A DNA stretch of 64,000 bases, taken from the NCBI RefSeq assembly GCF_025660655.1, contig NZ_JAOTIN010000002.1:62001-126000 (forward strand), given 5' to 3'. Shown here one piece after another: positions 56,112 to 64,000 of the stretch. Within the stretch, counting starts at the first letter, position 1; every line of letters starts with the position of its first letter. A program made the translations under genes and the position numbers. The notes below the pieces were generated by a model. The model was not told where the DNA came from. It did no database searches and was given only the letters and a program-made list of their open reading frames with translations. The DNA is from Streptococcus sp. CSL10205-OR2. Its GTDB lineage: Bacteria > Bacillota > Bacilli > Lactobacillales > Streptococcaceae.

Positions 56112-56852
56112 TTATAAAGAAATTTGGTTGTATTGTTTTTCAAACGCTTTTAAGATTGATTGATCAGCATCATCAAAAGCAATTTCTTCTGTTAATTCAC
56201 CATAAACAATGGTACGGTAAGTTGCTTCAGCATCCGTACAGGTGACAAGAGTAATCTGATTTTTTCCTTCAACATCATAGACCACATCAACCCTATCAGG
56301 AGTCACTTGCTCTACCATATTGATGGTGTAGACATACACTTTTTCTTTATCTGTTAGATATATCTTCATTCCTTCTTTGGCGTTATCCAAAGGAGAAAAG
56401 AGCATCTGTGAAGACCCCGTTAAACCAAACACATGGTGACTAGCAAGCGCATAGTTGCCTTGACCCATCACTTGATCTTCTTTCATTGTTCCAGCCCCAT
56501 AGCTTAGTGCGACATTGTCCAATCCTTTAAAGATTGGAAGATTAAGTTCCAATTCTGGAATCGCAATACCACCAATAACTGGTAAATCTTGTGCATTCAT
56601 TTGTGCAGCAAGGACTGCTTCAACATTTAAGGATTCAACATCCTCAAATTTAAAGGTTGATTTAGCTTTTTTGTTTTTATCAATCTCTTTTTTATCAACC
56701 TTAGTTACCTGATATTTATTGGTATTCCAAGCGATAAGTGTGTTTCTAATAGGTTTATTGAAAATAAGTGCTAAACCAACTAAAAGCAGAAGAAAAACAA
56801 GTGTGTTCAGTAAAACACGTTTTAAAGTAGAACGTTTTTTCCTTCTATTCAT
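56112..56852 (-). CDS. srtA: Class A sortase
   Basis: Membrane transpeptidase that anchors LPXTG surface proteins to the cell wall. It has 246 residues. The N-terminal membrane helix (about 12-31) follows a basic MNRRKKR start. Catalytic residues are His139 (ALASHHVF), Cys205 (TLVTCTD) and Arg213 (TYRTIVYG). The start overlaps gyrA by 8 bp, the usual streptococcal arrangement. Confidence 0.96.
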   Translation of the reverse strand: MNRRKKRSTLKRVLLNTLVFLLLLVGLALIFNKPIRNTLIAWNTNKYQVTKVDKKEIDKNKKAKSTFKFEDVESLNVEAVLAAQMNAQDLPVIGGIAIPELELNLPIFKGLDNVALSYGAGTMKEDQVMGQGNYALASHHVFGLTGSSQMLFSPLDNAKEGMKIYLTDKEKVYVYTINMVEQVTPDRVDVVYDVEGKNQITLVTCTDAEATYRTIVYGELTEEIAFDDADQSILKAFEKQYNQISL

Positions 56853-59316
56853 TCGTTACTGTCTCATTCCCTTCTTCTAGAGTTTCGTCAGCTTCTTCAG
56901 AATCAACTAAGGCAAATGTCATGATTTTGGCATTGTCATCAAGGCGCATGACTTTAACACCTTGAGTAGCACGACCAGTTTGAGAAATACTGTCAATACT
57001 TGTTCTAATGATAACACCAGTGTCAGTAATAATCACAATATCCTCATCACCATCAACAGTCGTTAAACCAGCTAAAATACCATTTTTATTAGTAACATTA
57101 GCTGTCTTCATTCCTTTACCACCACGATGTTTTGTTGCATACTCAGTGGCACTAGTTCGTTTGCCGTAACCTTTCTCTGTGATGATGAGAACTTCTTGTT
57201 CATCATGGATAGAAGAGGCACCAACGACAACATCACCGTCCCTTAGATTAATTCCTTTAACACCTGTTGCACTTCTACCCATACTTCTTGAGTCGGTTTC
57301 CTTGAAGCGAACAGAGTAGCCTTTTTGTGTTCCCATGATGATATCATTATCACCATCAGTGAGTAGCACATTAATCAGCTGATCGTTTTCTTTAAGATTT
57401 AAAGCAATCAGACCATTTTTTCTGATATTTTTAAAGGCAGATACGCTAACACGCTTAATCATACCATATCGAGTAGCAAAGAACAAATATTTGTTCTCAA
57501 AGTCATCTGTCTTAACATTGATAATCGTTTGAATTCGTTCATTCTCATCTAGTTTTAACAGATTAACAACTGGAAGACCTTTAGCTGTTCGTCCATACTC
57601 AGGAATTTCGTAGCCTTTTAAACGGTAGACGCGTCCAAGATTTGTGAAAAAGAGCATGGTATCATGTGTACTGGTTGAAATGAGTTCTCTCACAAAATCA
57701 TCATCGTTTACACCAGTTCCCTGTACACCACGACCACCACGGCGTTGTGAGCGGAATTCATCTTGAGGGAGACGTTTAATATAGCCTTTATTTGAAAGCG
57801 TGATTAAAACATCTGCTTCTTCAATCAAGTCTTCATCTTCAAGGCTAAGAATTTCTCCAACCATTAGTTCTGTGCGACGTTTATCGTCGTACTTACGCTT
57901 AACCTCATCCAACTCTTCTTTGATAATGGTTATAACACGATGAGGTTTATTGAGAATATCAGTCAAGTCAGCAATGAGAGCAATTAAATCGTCAAACTCT
58001 TTTTGGATTTTATCACGTTCTAAACCTGTCAAACGACGTAAACGCATGTCTAAAATAGCAACACTCTGACGGTCAGATAGTTTGAAACGACTTATCAACT
58101 CAGCCTTAGCAATAGCATCAGTTTCACTATTTCTAATCACTTTAATCACTTCATCAATGTGATCTAAAGCAATTAGTAATCCTTCTAAGATATGAGCTTT
58201 TGATTCAGCCTTATCCTTATCAAATTGGGTTCTTCTGACAACTACTTCTTTTTGATGATCGATATAGTTATCAAGGATTCGACGAAGTGATAAAATTTTT
58301 GGCACACCTTTTTCAATGGCTAGCATATTAAAACTAAAATTAGTTTGAAGACTAGTTAATTTGAAGAGGTTGTTCAAAATCACGTTGGCACTGGTATCAC
58401 GTCTTACTTCAATAACAAAACGCACACCTTCTCTGTTTGATTCGTCACGAACAGCAGTAATACCGTCAACACGTTTCTCTTGAGCCAGCTTAACAATATG
58501 CTCATGGATTTTTGTCTTATTAACCATGTAAGGAAACTCAGTGACAACAATACGTTCACGACCAGATTTTAAAGTTTCAATCTCAGTTTTAGCACGAAGA
58601 ACAATGGAACCACGCCCAGTTTCATAGGCTTTATGAATCCCACTTCTTCCCATAACTAAAGCACCTGTTGGAAAATCTGGTCCTGGAATCACTTCCATTA
58701 ATTCTTTAGTTGTAACTTCTGGATTATCCATAACCAACTTAACAGCTTCAATGGTTTCACCAAGATTATGCGGTGGAATATTTGTTGCCATCCCAACTGC
58801 AATACCTGTTGCACCATTAACTAGAAGATTAGGAAAACGAGCTGGTAAAACAACTGGCTCTCTTTCACTACCATCATAGTTATCAATAAAGTCTACAGTG
58901 TTTTTATTGATATCACGTAGCATTTCAACAGCTATTTTACTCATACGAGCTTCTGTATAACGTTGTGCAGCTGCACCATCACCATCCATGGAACCGAAGT
59001 TCCCATGACCATCTACTAAAAGATGTCGATAACTCCACCACTGCGCCATTCTAACCATTGCTTCATAGATAGAAGAATCACCGTGAGGGTGGTATTTACC
59101 CATGACATCACCAGTGATACGTGCAGATTTTTTATGAGGTTTATCAGGCGTCACACCAAGTTCGTTCATCCCATATAAAATACGACGATGAACTGGTTTT
59201 AAACCATCACGAACATCTGGAAGAGCTCTTGCTACAATAACACTCATCGCATAATCAATGAAACTATTTTTCATTTCACTGGTTAAATTAACATTTATTA
59301 GATTTCTGTCTTGCAT
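56845..59316 (-). CDS. gyrA: DNA gyrase subunit A
   Basis: 823 residues. The breakage-reunion domain has active-site Tyr120 ([11 protein letters not shown]). The quinolone-resistance region [10 protein letters not shown] has Ser81 and Glu85, the susceptible state. The GyrA box appears as [10 protein letters not shown] near residue 535, followed by six blade repeats. It ends in an acidic tail ([12 protein letters not shown]). Confidence 0.97.
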   Translation of the reverse strand: MQDRNLINVNLTSEMKNSFIDYAMSVIVARALPDVRDGLKPVHRRILYGMNELGVTPDKPHKKSARITGDVMGKYHPHGDSSIYEAMVRMAQWWSYRHLLVDGHGNFGSMDGDGAAAQRYTEARMSKIAVEMLRDINKNTVDFIDNYDGSEREPVVLPARFPNLLVNGATGIAVGMATNIPPHNLGETIEAVKLVMDNPEVTTKELMEVIPGPDFPTGALVMGRSGIHKAYETGRGSIVLRAKTEIETLKSGRERIVVTEFPYMVNKTKIHEHIVKLAQEKRVDGITAVRDESNREGVRFVIEVRRDTSANVILNNLFKLTSLQTNFSFNMLAIEKGVPKILSLRRILDNYIDHQKEVVVRRTQFDKDKAESKAHILEGLLIALDHIDEVIKVIRNSETDAIAKAELISRFKLSDRQSVAILDMRLRRLTGLERDKIQKEFDDLIALIADLTDILNKPHRVITIIKEELDEVKRKYDDKRRTELMVGEILSLEDEDLIEEADVLITLSNKGYIKRLPQDEFRSQRRGGRGVQGTGVNDDDFVRELISTSTHDTMLFFTNLGRVYRLKGYEIPEYGRTAKGLPVVNLLKLDENERIQTIINVKTDDFENKYLFFATRYGMIKRVSVSAFKNIRKNGLIALNLKENDQLINVLLTDGDNDIIMGTQKGYSVRFKETDSRSMGRSATGVKGINLRDGDVVVGASSIHDEQEVLIITEKGYGKRTSATEYATKHRGGKGMKTANVTNKNGILAGLTTVDGDEDIVIITDTGVIIRTSIDSISQTGRATQGVKVMRLDDNAKIMTFALVDSEEADETLEEGNETVTNE

Positions 59317-59429
59317 TAAAAATGCCTCTTTCCTTTGTTAAAAGTCTTTATTATTATACCATAAAATGGCTATTTTTTCATCTTTGGTACCGCTTTCTGA
59401 AAACATTTTGCAGATTTTACTTAAAAACC

Positions 59430-60486
<1,057 letters not shown>

Positions 60487-60487
<1 letters not shown>

Positions 60488-60519
60488 TCAAAAAACCTCC
60501 AAAGTGGAGGTTTTTTGAT
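60487..60519. terminator. ldh terminator (bidirectional)
   Basis: 15-bp arms ATCAAAAAACCTCCA/TGGAGGTTTTTTGAT with a 3-bp loop; it works on both strands. Confidence 0.9.
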
Positions 60520-60525
60520 GTTAAA

Positions 60526-60550
60526 AACTTAGGCTATAAAAGCCTAAGTT
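60526..60550 (-). terminator. nox terminator
   Basis: 10-bp arms AACTTAGGCT/AGCCTAAGTT with a T run on the minus strand, 8 bp after the nox stop. Confidence 0.8.
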
Positions 60551-60557
60551 CTTTTCA

Positions 60558-61928
60558 TTATTTTGCTGTTAAAGCAGCCATTGTAATATAGTTATAAGGC
60601 TGGTTAAAGTGTGGTAAGAAGAAAATATCTAGAAGTGCTAAACGTTCGATAGTTACTTTTTCTTGAATCGCTAGAGAGAACATGTGAATAGCCATTGACA
60701 TATCTTCTTCTGAAGCCATTTGTGCCCCTAAAACAACACGAGTGTCTTTATCATAAACAATTTTTAAGGTAACTTTATAATTGTCATGTTCAATAAAGGC
60801 AGGTTTTTGAAGATCACTAAACTCAGTCATTGTAGCATTGTAGCCAGCACGTTTTGCTTTTTCTAAAGTTAAACCTGTTGAAACCATTTTAAGACCATAA
60901 ATAGAAATACCATTTGATCCTTGAACACCAACAGACTCAATTTCATGACCACAAGCATTGTGAGCTGCAACAAGTCCTGAACGAACAGCGTTTGATGCTA
61001 AAGCAATGTAGTTAACATCATTCAATGAATTATCATAAACGGTTGCACAGTCACCAATAGCATAAACACCAGGAATGTTAGTTTCTTGTTTCTTGTCAAC
61101 AAGGAAGGCACCATTTCTGAATAATTCAATCTTGCCATTTCCAAGACCTGTATTAGGACGGAATCCAACAGCCATGATAACCATATCAACATCAAAGCTT
61201 GCTTTATCAGTGATAACACGTTCTACCTTGCCGTCACCTTCAACAGCCGTTACTGTTTGACCAAAGGCTAGTTCAATACCATGATCTTCAAGGTTTTTAC
61301 TCATCATTTCAGTTAAGTCACGATCATAATAGCCACCTAAACAAGTATCAGCAACATCGATAAGAACAACTTCTTTACCAAGACGCTCAAAAGCTTCAAC
61401 TAATTCAACACCGATATAACCTGCACCAACAACAGCGACACGTTTTATATCTTCACCTTTAAGTTTTTCAATCACTTCTTGTGAATTTTGATATAACTTA
61501 ACGAATTGAACATTTTCAAGAGTTGCTTTAAACTCTAATGATCCCTCTTGTAATTCAACACCTTTAATTGGAGGAATGATTGGTTCAGAACCAGTAGCTA
61601 AAATAAGTTTTTCGTATGATTCAACATGCTTAGTTTGTCCATCAAGAAGAACATGAACTTCTTTTTTATCATAGTCGATAAACTCAACTGGAGAATTCAT
61701 ATAAACTTTTGCACCAGCTTCTTCTAATTGCTCTTTGTTAGAATAGAAAAGTCCTTCTGGGCCAGCAATTTGTTTCCCAATCCATAATGCCATACCACAC
61801 CCTAAAAATGAGATGTTTGAATTTTGGTCAAAAACCACAATTTCATTTTCATCACCATAATTGCTCAACATCGCCTTAATAGCAGACGTACCTGCATGGT
61901 TAGCTCCAACTACAACTATTTTACTCAT
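60558..61928 (-). CDS. nox: NADH oxidase (water-forming)
   Basis: Reduces O2 to water with NADH, protecting from oxygen and rebalancing NAD+. It has 456 residues. The FAD loop is [14 protein letters not shown] with His10. The redox Cys44 lies in [10 protein letters not shown], as a cysteine-sulfenate site in this family. The NADH loop is [14 protein letters not shown] near 165, and [11 protein letters not shown] is the second FAD motif. A CoA-disulfide reductase-like role is the alternative, but the length and C-terminus fit Nox. Confidence 0.93.
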   Translation of the reverse strand: MSKIVVVGANHAGTSAIKAMLSNYGDENEIVVFDQNSNISFLGCGMALWIGKQIAGPEGLFYSNKEQLEEAGAKVYMNSPVEFIDYDKKEVHVLLDGQTKHVESYEKLILATGSEPIIPPIKGVELQEGSLEFKATLENVQFVKLYQNSQEVIEKLKGEDIKRVAVVGAGYIGVELVEAFERLGKEVVLIDVADTCLGGYYDRDLTEMMSKNLEDHGIELAFGQTVTAVEGDGKVERVITDKASFDVDMVIMAVGFRPNTGLGNGKIELFRNGAFLVDKKQETNIPGVYAIGDCATVYDNSLNDVNYIALASNAVRSGLVAAHNACGHEIESVGVQGSNGISIYGLKMVSTGLTLEKAKRAGYNATMTEFSDLQKPAFIEHDNYKVTLKIVYDKDTRVVLGAQMASEEDMSMAIHMFSLAIQEKVTIERLALLDIFFLPHFNQPYNYITMAALTAK

Positions 61929-62036
61929 ATAGTTACCTCTTTATAATTATTTATCATAATATGTTATGACTTGTCTTTCCAGTATAACATAAGTTTCATA
62001 CGCTTTCAATTGATTTCACTATCAAATAATTAAAAA

Positions 62037-62061
62037 AGTGGTATTTTTTAAAAACACCACT
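62037..62061 (-). terminator. Nucleoside transporter operon terminator
   Basis: Arms AGTGGTRTTTTT/AAAAACACCACT with T residues on the minus strand, behind the last permease gene. The gap between nox and this point carries only AT-rich sequence. Confidence 0.7.
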
Positions 62062-62082
62062 CTTCTTAATTTATACTAAATT

Positions 62083-63039
62083 TTATTTTGATTTAATGTA
62101 GTTAATACCATTTGCTTTAGGGCCAACTGCTTTACCAAAGAAGATGGCTAAAACGACTACTGTTAACACATAAGGTGCAATTTGAAGATAAACTGTTGGA
62201 ATTTTTGATAGAAATTCTAACTGACTTCCAATAACTGCTAAACTTTGTGATAAACCAAAGAACAAGCTAGAAAGCATGGCACCAATTGGATTCCATTTCC
62301 CGAAAATCATTGCTGCTAATGCGATAAATCCTGGACCCAAAATAGTTGTTGATGAGAAGTTAACAGAGATAGATTGCGCATAAATAGCCCCACCCATACC
62401 ACCTAGAAAGCCAGAAATCATCACACCAAAGTATTTCATTTGATAAACATTAACTCCTAAGGTATCAGCTGCTTGAGGATGTTCACCAACAGAGCGAAGT
62501 CGAAGGCCAAATCTTGTTTTGTATAAAACATACCAAGCTACAAATGAAAAGATGATTGCCAAATAAGCGATTAAAGAGGTGTGTCTAAAGAAAATCTGTC
62601 CAATAATTGGTATATCTGATAGTACAGGAAAGTTGAATTTTCCGAAAGATTCTGAAATGTTATCAGTTTGTCCCTTACCATAAAAAACCTTGACCAGAAA
62701 AATAGCAAGTGATGGTGCTAATAGATTTAAAACGGTACCACTAACGATATGGTCAGCTCTAAAATTAATTGTTGCTAAGGCATGTAGGAGTGAAAAAACC
62801 ATACCAACAAAACCACCAACTAAAACACCCAACCAAGGCGTAGCATCTCCAAAAGTATCTGCAAATTGTAAGTTAAAGATAACTCCTGAAAAAGCACCAA
62901 TAACCATAATACCCTCTAAACCAACGTTTACAACTCCTGAACGTTCAGAGAATGTACCACCAATACTAGTTAAAATTAAAGGTGTTGCGTAAATCAACAT
63001 GGAAGAAATCAATAGACTTAGTGTTGTCACCAAATTCAT
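62083..63039 (-). CDS. Nucleoside ABC transporter permease (NupQ/YufQ-like)
   Basis: 318 residues, about eight or nine membrane helices, BPD_transp_2 family. The N-terminal block TPLILTSIGGTFSERSGVVNVGLEGIMVIGAFSG and the coupling part RLRSVGEHPQAADTLGVNVYQMKYFGVMISG are diagnostic. In streptococci this permease pair works with a BmpA-type lipoprotein to import guanosine and other nucleosides. It starts 1 bp after the partner permease stop. Confidence 0.9.
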   Translation of the reverse strand: MNLVTTLSLLISSMLIYATPLILTSIGGTFSERSGVVNVGLEGIMVIGAFSGVIFNLQFADTFGDATPWLGVLVGGFVGMVFSLLHALATINFRADHIVSGTVLNLLAPSLAIFLVKVFYGKGQTDNISESFGKFNFPVLSDIPIIGQIFFRHTSLIAYLAIIFSFVAWYVLYKTRFGLRLRSVGEHPQAADTLGVNVYQMKYFGVMISGFLGGMGGAIYAQSISVNFSSTTILGPGFIALAAMIFGKWNPIGAMLSSLFFGLSQSLAVIGSQLEFLSKIPTVYLQIAPYVLTVVVLAIFFGKAVGPKANGINYIKSK

Positions 63040-63040
63040 A

Positions 63041-64000
63041 CTAGTTTCCTCCTTTCGCTATTTTTTTAGATGATTTTTTAGTTTTAATAAAGCGATCAAT
63101 AATATAGTGAGCCCCAACAAAGAAAATGATGGAAGCCGTCACAACTTTGATGACTTCAGGTGGGATTCCAGCAGCATTCATACCAGGAGCCCCAACATTT
63201 AAAATACCAAATAAGAATGAGGCAAAGAAGATACCGATAGGCGAGTTAGAAGCAAGAAGACTAACAGCCATACCATCAAAACCAACTGACAAAGAACTTC
63301 CTTGAACAAAGACATTTTCAAACGTTCCAAGGCCTTCCACAACTCCTCCTAAGCCTGCTAAAGCTCCAGAAATAATCATTGATAAAACAATGGTTCTTTT
63401 TGATGCCATACCAGCATATTCACTAGCAAAAGGATTAAGACCAACTGATCTAATTTCAAAACCTAATGTTGTTTTATTTAATAAGAACCAGATAACAGCT
63501 ATAGCAATAATAGCAAAGAAAATACCAATGTTGATTCGTGAATTACTTGTTATAGCAGAAAGAAATTCTGAACGATAAGAAGCATTACTACCTACTTGTA
63601 AAGTTGAGTCAATACTTCTTTTAATACTATCATCAAAAACATTTTGAACAAGTGAATTACCAATATACAAAATGATGTAGTTCATCATGATGGTCACAAT
63701 AACTTCACTAGTCCCTAAATAGGCTCTCAAAACACCAGGAATAGCACCTACAAGACCACCAACGACTAAACCAATAACAACAGTCATTAAAATCATTAAT
63801 GGCCTAGGCATATCTGGATTCATCAAAGCAAACCAGCCAGAAGCAAACCAGCCAGCCATCGCTTGACCAGATAAACCGATATTGAAAAATCCAGCTCGAC
63901 TAGCAACTGTAAAACCTAGAGCAATTAAAATAAGTGGTGCCATAGAACGTAAAATTTCACCAATATTACGAACACTACCAAAGGCAGTTTGGAATAGACC
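63041..64000 (-). CDS. Nucleoside ABC transporter permease (NupP/YufP-like), 5' end beyond window
   Basis: 320 codons visible; the frame is open to the right edge (GLFQTAFGSVRNIGEILRS precedes an internal Met at 63943), so the start lies outside. Family landmarks are TVASRAGFFNIGLSGQAMAGWF, LRAYLGTSEVIVTIMMNYI and FEIRSVGLNPFASEYAGM. It pairs with the permease downstream. The ATPase and BmpA lipoprotein genes should lie just past the edge. Confidence 0.9.
   Translation of the reverse strand, partial: GLFQTAFGSVRNIGEILRSMAPLILIALGFTVASRAGFFNIGLSGQAMAGWFASGWFALMNPDMPRPLMILMTVVIGLVVGGLVGAIPGVLRAYLGTSEVIVTIMMNYIILYIGNSLVQNVFDDSIKRSIDSTLQVGSNASYRSEFLSAITSNSRINIGIFFAIIAIAVIWFLLNKTTLGFEIRSVGLNPFASEYAGMASKRTIVLSMIISGALAGLGGVVEGLGTFENVFVQGSSLSVGFDGMAVSLLASNSPIGIFFASFLFGILNVGAPGMNAAGIPPEVIKVVTASIIFFVGAHYIIDRFIKTKKSSKKIAKGGN

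Overview
This window comes from a low-GC streptococcus. The pyogenic group (S. pyogenes, S. uberis, S. iniae relatives) is the best fit. The evidence is a XerS recombinase with its dif site, a class A sortase beside gyrA, L-lactate oxidase, NADH oxidase, a BusR-controlled BusA betaine transporter, an asd leader RNA and split coaC/coaB genes. The species cannot be named from the sequence alone.

The window spans the replication terminus. A 31-bp dif-like site (22407-22437) lies just upstream of xerS. After the two coa genes, all genes to its left run on the plus strand. Nearly all genes to its right run on the minus strand. Both arms therefore transcribe toward dif, as expected for two converging replichores. 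The clearest exceptions are coaC/coaB, the CadD-like gene and ldh.

Left arm (1-21.2 kb): coaC (partial) and coaB; fhs; cardiolipin synthase; the asd RNA and asd; a stand-alone ATP-cone protein; a lipoprotein; rbgA-rnhB-dprA-topA-trmFO; lactate oxidase; and a Bce-type peptide detoxification module. That module is bceAB then bceRS, split by an AraC/VOC gene pair that sits between two identical 30-bp terminators. A DUF4767 protein follows.

Terminus and early right arm (21.2-35.7 kb): xerS/dif; a CadD-like transporter; a TipA-like MerR regulator; a luciferase-like oxidoreductase; a broken DUF1697 gene; a YkvA-like protein; ylxM-ffh-satD-DUF3307, with three operator dyads phased every 28 bp over the satD promoter; busR with busAA-busAB and a clear BusR-type operator; a GntR/UTRA regulator; and a membrane-anchored endonuclease/phosphatase-family protein.

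Ribonucleotide reductase (35.9-39.5 kb): an nrdF-nrdI-nrdE operon. NrdF has Val, Pro and Lys where three metal-binding glutamates should be. This is the signature of the metal-free class Ie (VPK) enzyme, which uses a DOPA radical. It is the most striking biochemical feature of the window.

Accessory region (40-54 kb): a TetR-MFS-ABC efflux operon with twin operators around a consensus promoter; a PLDc_N-ABC-ABC2-XRE cassette flanked by about 107-bp direct repeats, each carrying the 3' end of a type I restriction hsdR gene; a RloC-like zinc-hook ATPase with a candidate anticodon-nuclease triad next to the hsdR remnant; a SAP-domain gene broken by an in-frame TGA; an RDD protein; a probable IS3-family end; an AlkC-like DNA repair protein; and a small membrane protein.

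Right core (54.4-64 kb): guaA; gyrA-srtA; divergent ldh; nox; and two permease genes of a BmpA-type nucleoside ABC importer, the last cut by the window edge. No rRNA, tRNA or CRISPR array was recognised.
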